From Bacteroidales bacterium (lineage in GTDB: Bacteria; Bacteroidota; Bacteroidia; Bacteroidales; Tenuifilaceae), in the NCBI GenBank assembly GCA_013376985.1, contig JACABB010000003.1:190465-254464 (forward strand): a stretch of DNA of 64,000 bases, given 5' to 3'. The position numbers were made by a program, and so were the translations under genes. The notes under the pieces were generated by a model, which had not been told where the DNA came from, searched no databases, and was given only the letters and a program-made list of their open reading frames with translations. Shown in pieces: positions 53,631 to 62,097 of the stretch (within the stretch, counting starts at the first letter, position 1; the number at the start of each line of letters is the position of its first letter).

Positions 53631-54647
53631 ATGAAAAAGATTCTAGTATTAATCATAATTAGCATTCTATCATTTAATGCTTATGTTAAAGCAACGGACT
53701 ATGCCATATTAATCTCTGCAGGACTAGCAACAACCGATAACACATTTAGCAACTCCGAGTATTGGTATGACCTCTATTTAGCATACGAAGACCTAATTTT
53801 AAAAGAGGGATATACCCACGATAAAATCATCGTCTTTTATGGAAACGGAACTAGTTTCAACTCCGCTAGACCTAGATATCAATTGGCTTTACATAATTGG
53901 CCTAATATTGTTGATTATGATAATAACCCAGCCACGATGAATGCACAATTTGCAGCTTTAGGTAATATAATAACAAACAACGATAATTTACATATTCGTT
54001 GGGTCGTAGGCCATGGTGGTTCAACCAATCAGGATGACTATTCGGCATTAATTCAAAATAGAAATGTTACAATGACAGAAGTCCAGATTGTTAATATGAT
54101 CAATCAAATCCCGAACTATAATCGTCGAAAGATAATGTGGATGACCTGTCACTCTGGTTGCCTTGCATATGGCAATATTAATCTTAACAATAGTCGTACT
54201 GTTTTGATTACAAGCTCAAATTGGAATCAAAACTCCTTTGGTTATTGGATGCCAAGTGAAACCATACATGCCCAATTCAACCATGTTGAAACAAGTGCAT
54301 TGTATGGGCAAGACCCATTAGGCGTACCTTTTAATGGCGACAGTAATGCCGATAGGGTAATTAGCATGTGGGAACTATGGCGGATTGCAGATATTAGCCC
54401 CATAATGACTTCCGATCCGCAATTAGGCAATACTGGTGCTTTGGCAGATAAAATATATATTGATGAGGGTCTTCAGCTAACTACTGTAACATTTCCCAAT
54501 AGTATAACATATTGGGTTGATAATTTCCAAACAAATAATGTAGTTTTTCCAAACACCTCAAACGTAACAATTGACATTGACCAAGGCTTTAATGCCACAG
54601 GTACTTTTAGTGCACCTGTTGGAACTGTATTAAATATAAAACCATAA
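53631..54647 (+). CDS. Exported C13 (legumain)-like cysteine peptidase
   Basis: The ATG at 53631 gives 338 residues; a GGAGG nine bases upstream (53618-53622) is unusual for this phylum, and a TTG at 53616 is less likely. A signal peptide is at 1-19. A caspase-like fold shows YAILISAG, then H near 132 in WVVGHGG and C near 174 in MWMTCHSGCL, the His and Cys of C13/caspase-type peptidases. The C-terminus is a small beta domain (GFNATGTFSAPVGTVLNI) like a surface-attachment stack. It probably processes secreted proteins. Confidence 0.7.
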   Translation: MKKILVLIIISILSFNAYVKATDYAILISAGLATTDNTFSNSEYWYDLYLAYEDLILKEGYTHDKIIVFYGNGTSFNSARPRYQLALHNWPNIVDYDNNPATMNAQFAALGNIITNNDNLHIRWVVGHGGSTNQDDYSALIQNRNVTMTEVQIVNMINQIPNYNRRKIMWMTCHSGCLAYGNINLNNSRTVLITSSNWNQNSFGYWMPSETIHAQFNHVETSALYGQDPLGVPFNGDSNADRVISMWELWRIADISPIMTSDPQLGNTGALADKIYIDEGLQLTTVTFPNSITYWVDNFQTNNVVFPNTSNVTIDIDQGFNATGTFSAPVGTVLNIKP

Positions 54648-55055
54648 AAGCATTATATACGTTACATAACAATAATTAGCAACAGGGCTTGTGGAAGATC
54701 CAAATATTATCTTCTAACAAGCCCTTGTTCATTCTATATCACATATTATCCTTAGAAATTAATTTGCACTGACCATTCCAACGTATTTTTAACACTCCCT
54801 ACACCTATTTCTTTTTGTTTACAGTTTTGGGCAAACCGGGTAATTTAACCGCAAAGCATAAAGTTTCTTTGTGGTTTTAGTGGTTAGTCCTCTGATTGGA
54901 AGTCTGCAACTTAATCGTCTTTAAGTAACAGTATATAGACCGCTTACTAAATCTAAAACATGTTTTCCCTGAAACTGATTTTTTAAGCTGAATTGGTGCG
55001 GTGGAAGACCTCTGTTTAAAAAAGCGTAGTCAGGAGACTAGGCTTAGGGGGAATA
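54648..55055. other. Gene-free region with terminator after the peptidase operon
   Basis: The hairpin at 54681-54729 is followed by AT-rich DNA with cgcaaag/ctttgtgg repeat-like stretches near 54850. The short open frame at 55001-55285 is antisense to a real gene and is not counted. Confidence 0.5.
54681..54729 (+). terminator. Terminator of the fibre/peptidase operon
   Basis: aacagggcttgt pairs with acaagcccttgtt, giving a stem of eight or more pairs around a 24-base loop and ending in T-rich sequence, 34 bp after the stop of the peptidase gene. Confidence 0.55.
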
Positions 55056-55448
55056 TTAAACCGATTGAAGTTGGAATGGATTTGTTATCGTTTCGTTTCC
55101 AAATAAGCGCAATAACCCCACTGAATCGTTCTCATCAATATTCGCTTTACGAATCTTCTTTAGTTGATATGGCTGATTTATGGTTGGAATCCTTGTGGCA
55201 AAGAAAGGCCACAACTCTTCGTTTTCGTAAATACGATTCTTGTCAGGGAAGTCAATTATTGTATTCAACGTTTGATTTAACTTAAAATCATCCGAATACT
55301 CAAACTTCCAAATATTATTTTTATAGGTAAGAGTCCCAACCTTAAGTTTCCCATAGAATAAATGGAAAACAGCATCAGTAATGACACGGGGATTGTTAAA
55401 CTCCATGCCATCAGCCTTCCAAATAAAACTCTTTATCTTGTTAATCAT
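55056..55448 (-). CDS. HipA N-terminal domain protein (HipS-like)
   Basis: The 130-residue protein matches the HipA N-terminal subdomain: VGTLTYKNNIWKFEYSDDF, ELWPFFATRIP and a final LLRLFGNETITNPFQLQ. Free-standing versions (HipS) act as antitoxins for the HipT kinase. It lies 9 bp after the kinase gene on the same strand, the reverse of the usual HipB-HipS-HipT order, and no HipB repressor gene is seen. Confidence 0.7.
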   Translation of the reverse strand: MINKIKSFIWKADGMEFNNPRVITDAVFHLFYGKLKVGTLTYKNNIWKFEYSDDFKLNQTLNTIIDFPDKNRIYENEELWPFFATRIPTINQPYQLKKIRKANIDENDSVGLLRLFGNETITNPFQLQSV

Positions 55449-55457
55449 GGTGCAAAG

Positions 55458-56492
55458 TTAAAATATTTTCTTAATTCTATCATGCCGATATCTTAAACAG
55501 AGTTTAATCATCTCTTTTCTAATTGGACTCAGTAAAACTGTGAACTCTTTGTCAATCATTGTAAAAACTTTCTCTAACGATTCATCTTGACACAAACTGT
55601 TTATTTCTTGACAAGTTATCGTGATTGGCAAAGATTTAACAAACTCAACTAAATCAAAGTGGTTTAACTTACTTACTCCGTCCCATCCAATTTTAGGGGT
55701 ACTCTCTTCACAATACTTCTTAATAAACGAATTTATTCGGGTTTTGTTGCTAAATACCTCATTTAGTTTGTCTTCGTGAACGTTCCAAAACAGCCCCCGG
55801 GCTGTGTCGTATATTGGTGAAAACACTGGTTTATCTTTCCCCTGAATATTTCTAATTATAGCCCAATTGTAGAAATGGCGGTCGTTATTACCAATAAGCG
55901 CATCGAAAACAATTAACTTAAGAAACTCCTTAAATAGTTCATTGTGTTCGTTTGGAAAAAAATACATCAAAGTCTCAGAAGTGAACTGAACTGTAAAGAA
56001 ATTTGGTGATTGATGAACCTTTTCAATCTCCTCAACAAAGGCACGATCGTTTAAATATCCAGCATACAAATCGGCGCCATGGTCGAGGGTTTGCTCACAA
56101 AGTTTATTCAAAAAATACCTTGAAAGAAATCGGACTTGCCCACCAAGCCAAGCCAATTCCGATTTTGCCATACTAAAACCAAGTACCTCACCAATGCGTG
56201 TCAGCAGATGCTCGGTAATTGATTCCATTGGATAATGCTTATGCCCAAGCTTTGCAATAAACAGAGGCCACGCTTTTGTATTCGATTTTCTCCCTTCTCC
56301 GTAATGGTAATAACGAATAAAATCTTTGGGGGCATCGCCAGTAATGGCAATATTTGGAACAATGAAGTATTGATGCCGTTTTACAAAAGAAATAGTACTA
56401 TGTTTAGGGTTAAAACCGCTAAAGTCTTTTATTTTTAAGGCCTTTATGTGTTTCCTTGTGTGCATCAGATATTTTTTATAGTGTTCTGCCAA
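55458..56492 (-). CDS. HipA-like (HipT-type) Ser/Thr kinase
   Basis: The protein has 344 residues. It lacks the N-terminal subdomain, which is encoded by the next gene. Kinase motifs are visible: a catalytic DALIGNNDRHFYNWAII and a metal-binding SPIYDTARGLFW (D in place of DFG), as in HipA kinases. HipA/HipT phosphorylate aminoacyl-tRNA synthetases and stop growth. The upstream gap to the NdpA-like gene is about 100 bp. The pair may be an anti-phage toxin-antitoxin module. Confidence 0.75.
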   Translation of the reverse strand: MAEHYKKYLMHTRKHIKALKIKDFSGFNPKHSTISFVKRHQYFIVPNIAITGDAPKDFIRYYHYGEGRKSNTKAWPLFIAKLGHKHYPMESITEHLLTRIGEVLGFSMAKSELAWLGGQVRFLSRYFLNKLCEQTLDHGADLYAGYLNDRAFVEEIEKVHQSPNFFTVQFTSETLMYFFPNEHNELFKEFLKLIVFDALIGNNDRHFYNWAIIRNIQGKDKPVFSPIYDTARGLFWNVHEDKLNEVFSNKTRINSFIKKYCEESTPKIGWDGVSKLNHFDLVEFVKSLPITITCQEINSLCQDESLEKVFTMIDKEFTVLLSPIRKEMIKLCLRYRHDRIKKIF

Positions 56493-56596
56493 CTCTACAA
56501 TTGGAACGAGCCTTTGCCTCGTCTTTTCGAACCTTCCCAGTTTAGCCTGTTACTATAGTATGACTGAGGTGCAACCTAGCTTACCAGGGATATTGG

Positions 56597-57658
56597 CTAA
56601 CTTTCTTCTTCGTAATATATCTTATAATACTTTCTTCCATTTTCATCAATTCCTTGTTCTATTAGTTCACGATTACCATGTATGTATATATGGAAGTTTT
56701 TATCTAGTTTAAGTACGCTTTTGAATATCCTTGCTTGCTTCTTCACAGCTTGAGCTGAAATTTCAAAATCATCTGACAATTCAACATTGTTCTCCTGACG
56801 ATATGATTGGTCGAACTTTCGAAATGATTCAATAATATTACCGTCAGCAAAAACTTCTTTTTCAAATTCTTGCTTATTGAAAGTGTCATGAGTTTTAAAA
56901 TAGCCAACAGATCGGTTCAGAAAATCTATTTGATCTGTTTTGGTAACTTCAGAATCTTCAGCAAGTTGTTTGGTTACGAATTGTTTGGTAATGCTTAGAA
57001 ACTGGTTTGTTTGATGGTAGTCATCTTTTGCTGGTTTAACATTTAAAAATCTATCTTTCCAATATTGAGTTTCCACTGATTTACTCGACTTATCAATAAC
57101 ACATACTTGGTAGCCATTTTCCTTATCCAAGTCTAAAACTAAACAACCCTTGTCAAGTTTATCAATATTAATACCATCCTCGTAGTTTAAAACAAAATCA
57201 TTAGATTTTTTATTTAGTTTTAGAAATGGTTGTCTATTTTCCGATTTAAAAATCCCAAAACCATTCACCAATTTGCCATTTATTTCAATATTGGAAAAAG
57301 AAGAAAGAAACAAATCGCCTGATTTTATCTGAGGGTGCAATGAAATTTCATACAGATGCTTTGCAATACTTTTACTTACATCTTCAAAATCATTTTGATT
57401 TGAAAAAATACTTGTTGCAAACTGATACAAAGGATTTAGTTTAAAATCTTCATTGGAAAATGAAAAAGAATAAAATTCAGTGTTTGAAAATGAATACAGA
57501 AAATATTTTATTAGTAATTCTCTTAGCCTTGAATCATTAGTTTCAAGCAAAGATTTTGATAGCACTATATCTTCGTCATTGGTTTTATTCCCAACCTGAT
57601 GTACTATAACTTTTCCTAAGTTACAGTTCGTAAAATCTAACATGTTTTTATAGTTCAT
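56597..57658 (-). CDS. NdpA-like nucleoid-associated protein 2
   Basis: The ATG at 57658 gives 353 residues (MNYKNMLDFTNCNL...); the frame opens at 57724 but the extra residues overlap the RelA gene more. It shows the NdpA/YejK outline: KVIVHQVGNK near the start, VNGFGIFKSE and DYHQTNQFLSITKQFV. Nucleoid-associated proteins of this family bind DNA. It overlaps the synthetase gene by 11 bp and forms the last gene of the three-gene operon. Confidence 0.65.
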   Translation of the reverse strand: MNYKNMLDFTNCNLGKVIVHQVGNKTNDEDIVLSKSLLETNDSRLRELLIKYFLYSFSNTEFYSFSFSNEDFKLNPLYQFATSIFSNQNDFEDVSKSIAKHLYEISLHPQIKSGDLFLSSFSNIEINGKLVNGFGIFKSENRQPFLKLNKKSNDFVLNYEDGINIDKLDKGCLVLDLDKENGYQVCVIDKSSKSVETQYWKDRFLNVKPAKDDYHQTNQFLSITKQFVTKQLAEDSEVTKTDQIDFLNRSVGYFKTHDTFNKQEFEKEVFADGNIIESFRKFDQSYRQENNVELSDDFEISAQAVKKQARIFKSVLKLDKNFHIYIHGNRELIEQGIDENGRKYYKIYYEEES

Positions 57659-58628
57659 TTCCCCAAAGAATTTTAACTTGTTCAAGGTCATCTGCGTCAA
57701 AGTCATTCTGCCAGTTATCTTCAATAGTGAAAGAATTATTTTGCAGCATATACCAAATTATAAATATTTCCGGCTGTGTGAGCAATAGTATTTCATGAAA
57801 ACGACTTCTGTTTTCATCGTAAATTTTTTGAATTTTCACTTCACTATTAGTCACGAAACTTTCAATATTATTTATTAATTCTTGCTTAGCTTTATCCGTT
57901 TCAAAATAACTGAGAATTGTATTTATATCTTTTAAAGAGGTTTCTTTATCATAATCAAATCTTGCAAACTTATAAAATTTCCCTTCAATCTTCTTTAATA
58001 GATTATAAATGGGATTGTCCTGATATGATTTCAATGCTTCATTTACAGCAGAGAATTCATCATCAGCAAGTTCATATAATGACAATAGCCTATATACTTT
58101 TCTTTTTAACTTATTGGGTAGATCAGTTTCTTGTTTGTAGGATAAAGAATGTGCTGTGTTTGACCAAGCGTGCTGGTTTAATGTTCGCACTTGAATTTCA
58201 AAGACAAGATTTTCTAGTTCATTTTGTTTTTTAAATTCTTTTATTGAACAATTTATAGTCACATCATAATGATTTGAAACGTAGTCAAGTTTATTGAAAT
58301 CTATATTTTCTTGCTTATATTCAACATTTTTAATAACAAAATTATTTTTAAGAAAAGTATCAATAATCTCTAATTCTTCTTGAAATGTGCAAATTATCCT
58401 TATGCCTAGTTTGTCATTTATGTTCTGATACGAATATTCTTTTTGAGCCTGTTTTTTCTTCACTTTTTTGATGATACTCAAAAGTTCTTTAGTTCTGTAG
58501 TGAATTTCAGGCAATATTTCGTAATCTGTAATTTTATTCTTAATAAAATCATTTACAATTTTTCCTAAATTTTCATATTTAGGTTGTTCTGCATTCCAGA
58601 AATCAACTATTTCTTTAACATTGATCAT
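57648..58628 (-). CDS. RelA/SpoT-type nucleotide synthetase without hydrolase domain
   Basis: The protein has 326 residues. Synthetase motifs are DKLGIRIIC (D72-C80), Y116-x-S118-x-H120 (YVSNH) and E144-I-Q146-V-R148-T with HAW close by, which are the substrate-binding and catalytic residues of (p)ppGpp-type synthetases. No HD hydrolase domain precedes it and the C-terminal ~150 residues are unclassified helices. Toxic small synthetases of this group make ppApp or modify tRNA. It lies between two NdpA-like genes with zero and 11-bp spacing, so it is part of one operon. Confidence 0.8.
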   Translation of the reverse strand: MINVKEIVDFWNAEQPKYENLGKIVNDFIKNKITDYEILPEIHYRTKELLSIIKKVKKKQAQKEYSYQNINDKLGIRIICTFQEELEIIDTFLKNNFVIKNVEYKQENIDFNKLDYVSNHYDVTINCSIKEFKKQNELENLVFEIQVRTLNQHAWSNTAHSLSYKQETDLPNKLKRKVYRLLSLYELADDEFSAVNEALKSYQDNPIYNLLKKIEGKFYKFARFDYDKETSLKDINTILSYFETDKAKQELINNIESFVTNSEVKIQKIYDENRSRFHEILLLTQPEIFIIWYMLQNNSFTIEDNWQNDFDADDLEQVKILWGNEL

Positions 58629-59669
58629 TTAACATATGCTTTTTACCTTAGAAACAATTTCGGCTTTTGTTGTTCCGTCTTTTTGATTTTCTAATTTCAC
58701 GTTTTTATCAAAAGTTCCTTTTTTCCCAATAATTGCAATGTCATTAGCAAACAACATTGTGATTGTTTTTATTTGTTTTTCTATATAGTCATTATTCTTT
58801 GGGAACTCTGACATTTTAAATCTTTTCTCATTCAAATAATTACTGTAACTGTTTTTATCAGTTGTTTCCATATAATCATCGGCAAATTCCTTAGCACTAA
58901 TCATTTGAGAATTTTTCTGTAGGTATGAATTAAGGTCTTGAGTATATTTTATTATTTTTATAGGGTCTTCAATTGTTTGAATAAATGTAGTTGTATAATT
59001 ATAAAACTTTTTCGTAGTGCTTCGTGGGTCTTCAAGAGGAACACAACCTAAAAACTCTTCAATAAACCAAGTTGTTACTACTTTTTTAGTCTTCGGATCT
59101 ATTTGCAAATCTGCTGTACTTCCATCATATTTAATTTTAAATAAGGATTTATCTATAAATAATCCTACTTTATAAATTTTAGTTCTTCTTGTAAGCATTA
59201 AATCTTTTACGTCCTTAATATTAAAAGATTTTGTTAAAGGGTTCAATTCTAATTGTGCTCCCTCATCTCTTTCAAGTTTAATTATGATGCAAGTATTGCT
59301 TTCACTTATTTTTCCTGATATAACTACTAAAATCCCAGAAGCATTTTGACCATCTTGGATTTCAAACAAATATTTGGTCATTAGTTTGGACATCTCAACT
59401 AAATCAGCACCTTCAGAATTAATAATCTGATTAATGTATGTAGAAACAGGTGATACACTATTAGTATCATAGCATACCCTTAGTTCCTTGTTGCTTTGCA
59501 AAGATTGAACTACTTTTTCCTTAAAAAAAACCCTTAAACCGTCAGGAAGTGAACTTTCCTGTTCACTATATTGTGGTTGAACGGAAAAATCACCTTTTCT
59601 GTGTTTAGGAATACTATGAACAATTATTCTTTCAATCGTGATAGTGCTTGTGTCGAGTATCGTCGCCAT
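58629..59669 (-). CDS. NdpA-like nucleoid-associated protein 1
   Basis: The 346-residue protein begins with ITIERIIVHSI, the usual NdpA start, and has GILVVISGKI near 110 and FLGCVPLEDPRSTTKKFYNY near 205, the family's conserved central stretch. It is the first gene of the operon; its stop codon touches the start of the synthetase gene. It shares family and length with the downstream NdpA-like gene but little obvious identity, so the two probably act as distinct partners. Confidence 0.65.
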   Translation of the reverse strand: MATILDTSTITIERIIVHSIPKHRKGDFSVQPQYSEQESSLPDGLRVFFKEKVVQSLQSNKELRVCYDTNSVSPVSTYINQIINSEGADLVEMSKLMTKYLFEIQDGQNASGILVVISGKISESNTCIIIKLERDEGAQLELNPLTKSFNIKDVKDLMLTRRTKIYKVGLFIDKSLFKIKYDGSTADLQIDPKTKKVVTTWFIEEFLGCVPLEDPRSTTKKFYNYTTTFIQTIEDPIKIIKYTQDLNSYLQKNSQMISAKEFADDYMETTDKNSYSNYLNEKRFKMSEFPKNNDYIEKQIKTITMLFANDIAIIGKKGTFDKNVKLENQKDGTTKAEIVSKVKSIC

Positions 59670-60262
59670 ATTATTCTAGTTTTTTATTTAATTCTATTTT
59701 ACCTTTTTGCTTATACCTTTTTCCCAAATGCTATATTCAAACATAATTTCTTCTCTAGTAAAGTTATAAGATTTTTTTAATGTTTTATCTTTAACTAAAT
59801 AGATTTATTAAAAAAACATTTTGGTTATAGTCAAAACAAATAAAAATATTCTACTAAAAAAGAGACATGTTGCAAACATTGGAATTAATTATCATTCAAT
59901 AATTTGATAAATTAATTAAGTCATTTAACCATCCAAGCAGTTAAGATTTCAATCCTTTATAATTTCCAATCCCATCCCAAAACCAAAAACCCCCATCATC
60001 CCCAACCCACCCCCCACAAGCACTTAATCTCAAACAAATTACTCCCAATTAGGTTTTTGATTAAATTATGCGTTACTTTGCAACGATTTTAGCATAAGAT
60101 AGATCTGTGTAGTGAGTATATCTCTAGGAGCATTCCTTTTTTGAAGACATTCTTTCTAAGTTCACTAGTTTACGCTGAATAGTATTTACGCCAAAGAAAC
60201 ATTATCCCTTTGAACAGATGTGTGGTTAATGTTAGTATCAGCGGCATTAACCAATTTTTATA
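59670..60262. other. Gene-free AT-rich region with a C-rich tract
   Basis: About 590 bp between the NdpA-like gene and the DEAD-box helicase gene, without a credible coding frame. The long leader of the helicase gene (from about 60085) would fit the cold-regulated RNA helicases of other bacteria. The C-rich tract is listed separately. Confidence 0.45.
59990..60015 (-). repeat. G-quadruplex-forming motif on the minus strand
   Basis: Runs of 5, 4, 3 and 6 C with loops of 5, 2 and 1 bases give, on the minus strand, four G-runs within the canonical G3+N1-7 rule. This is striking in an otherwise AT-rich intergenic region. Confidence 0.7.
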
Positions 60263-61468
60263 ATGGAGAATAATGGATCACCTCAGAGGAGGCGACAACG
60301 GGTTTTTGAGCATAAAAGCCCAGCAAGGAACAAAGTTTCAAACAACAAGAAGGCTAACACAAAATCTCTAAACCCAAATCTTTTTATTAAAAAGGCTGAG
60401 ATGCAGGAGGAAAAAAAGTATAAATCTTCCCAATTAATTCAAGACCTGCCAGTCAACCAACGGATTATTTCGAATCTACTTAAAAAGGGTTATAAAACTC
60501 CAACCGAGATACAGGATAAAACCATTGAGGCTTTGCTTAGCGGCAGAAACCTAATGGGCTTAGCACAAACAGGAACCGGAAAAACAGGAGCATTTCTAAT
60601 CCCAATAATCAACAACTTACTCGATCAAAGGCCAATGTTTCAGGTGTTGATAGTATCGCCAACACGTGAGCTTGCCATGCAAATTGATAGCGAGTTTAAG
60701 AGCATTGCCAACGGATTAAACCTTAGCAGCACCTGCTTAATTGGGGGTACTAGCGTTCAGCGTGATGTTAATAACTTAAGACGTCCAAGCCATTTAATTA
60801 TCGGAACACCCGGTCGTATTGCGGATATGGTTCGCCAACGCGCGCTAAATCTACCTAAATTCAACATCTTGGTATTAGATGAGTTCGACAGGTTACTGGA
60901 TATGGGATTTTCCATAGAGATCCAAAAGCTTGTTGATGGCATGAATAATCGCAAGCAAACAATCCTTTTCTCGGCTACCGAGGAGAAAGGTCAAAAGCAG
61001 CTAATTGCAAACCTACTCGATAATCCATTCGAGGTACGTGTTCGTGCGGAGAATGTGAGTGCGGATACTATTGATCAGGATGTAGTTAGGGTGAAAGATG
61101 GTCAGAATAAAATGGATGTTCTGGTTAGCATGGTTCGCGATAAATCGTTTGAGAAGGTTCTGGTTTTTGCCGAAACAAAACGATGGGTTACCCGCATTTG
61201 CAGGGATTTACGTAGTGCTGGTATTAAGGCGGATGAGATTCATGGCAATAAATCGCAGAATTACAGGATAAATGCTTTGGATTCTTTTAAGAATAAGAAG
61301 ATACAGGTTTTGGTTGCAACGGATGTTGCAGCAAGAGGGCTCGATATTTCCAATGTTTCGCATGTTATCAATTATCAACAACCAAAGAATATGGATAGCT
61401 ATATCCATAGGATTGGACGAACCGGAAGAGCCGGTGAGAGCGGAAAAGCATTTACATTTATTAACTAA
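60263..61468 (+). CDS. DEAD-box RNA helicase with DEFD motif II
   Basis: The protein has 401 residues with a basic N-terminal extension of about 60. The motifs are AQTGTGKT (I), PTRELA (Ia), GTPGR, DEFD in place of DEAD (II), FSAT (III), and HRIGRTGRAG (VI). The length and motifs fit the RhlE/CsdA group, which unwinds RNA for ribosome assembly and mRNA decay. The small basic gene 12 bp downstream is a common partner in Bacteroidota. Confidence 0.88.
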   Translation: MENNGSPQRRRQRVFEHKSPARNKVSNNKKANTKSLNPNLFIKKAEMQEEKKYKSSQLIQDLPVNQRIISNLLKKGYKTPTEIQDKTIEALLSGRNLMGLAQTGTGKTGAFLIPIINNLLDQRPMFQVLIVSPTRELAMQIDSEFKSIANGLNLSSTCLIGGTSVQRDVNNLRRPSHLIIGTPGRIADMVRQRALNLPKFNILVLDEFDRLLDMGFSIEIQKLVDGMNNRKQTILFSATEEKGQKQLIANLLDNPFEVRVRAENVSADTIDQDVVRVKDGQNKMDVLVSMVRDKSFEKVLVFAETKRWVTRICRDLRSAGIKADEIHGNKSQNYRINALDSFKNKKIQVLVATDVAARGLDISNVSHVINYQQPKNMDSYIHRIGRTGRAGESGKAFTFIN

Positions 61469-61480
61469 TAGTATAAGAGT

Positions 61481-61708
61481 ATGGCAGGACCAAACAATCG
61501 CTATATCAAAAAGCAGAAGGCTGAGAAGCGGGTTAAGAAAAGACAGGAGAAAGATCAGAAGAAGATCGTGAGAAAAGAGAATTCCGCAGGTGGTAGCTTC
61601 GAGAATATGATTGCCTACGTGGATAAGTTCGGTAATATTACCTCCGAACCTCCGGTTGAGGATAATAATCAGGAAGAGGAAAAGTCTGAAAGTGGGAGTG
61701 ATAAATAA
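61481..61708 (+). CDS. Small basic protein paired with the RNA helicase
   Basis: The 75-residue protein has a highly basic first half (KKQKAEKRVKKRQEKDQKK), then FENMIAYVDKFGNITSEPP and an acidic tail. This matches the N-terminal region that precedes the cold-shock domain in many Bacteroidota proteins, here present alone. It probably binds RNA and is coexpressed with the helicase. Confidence 0.7.
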   Translation: MAGPNNRYIKKQKAEKRVKKRQEKDQKKIVRKENSAGGSFENMIAYVDKFGNITSEPPVEDNNQEEEKSESGSDK

Positions 61709-61818
61709 GATTTAATTTACCACCCACACGCTAACAATATTTTTCTCAGGTTTTAAATCTTTTCAGATTTTCAATAGACCATTGTGGGCTAGATGAGGTC
61801 ATCTCCAAGGACCAAAAA

Positions 61819-62097
61819 AATTTAACGCAAAGGACGCAAAGTAATGAATTATTTTCTTTGCAATCTTTGCGAAATCCTTTGCGCTCTTTGCGTTAAATCT
61901 TCTTCCAACATTATCGCAAAATGCGATATATAAGAATCTTTTATGATTGTTCTTAAAATTTTTAAACGCTAAGGATGCCAAGTTAAAAAACGCAAAAGCC
62001 GCAGAGATTTATTTCTTTGCAGCCTTTGCGAAATCCTTTGCGCTCTTTGCGTGAAACTCTCTATCGCAAAATGCGATATATATAAAGATCTATTTTA
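61819..62097. repeat. Two direct copies of a ~120-bp palindromic repeat
   Basis: Copy A (61819-61941) and copy B (61982-62097) both contain gaaatcctttgcgctctttgcgt and atcgcaaaatgcgatatata. The cgcaaag/ctttgcg parts are inverted inside each copy. The gap 61709-62089 holds no gene; similar cgcaaag units occur near 39670. Confidence 0.7.

Noticed and set aside
55001..55285. 94-residue plus-strand open frame
   Set aside because: It is antisense to the HipA N-terminal gene and shows no family features.
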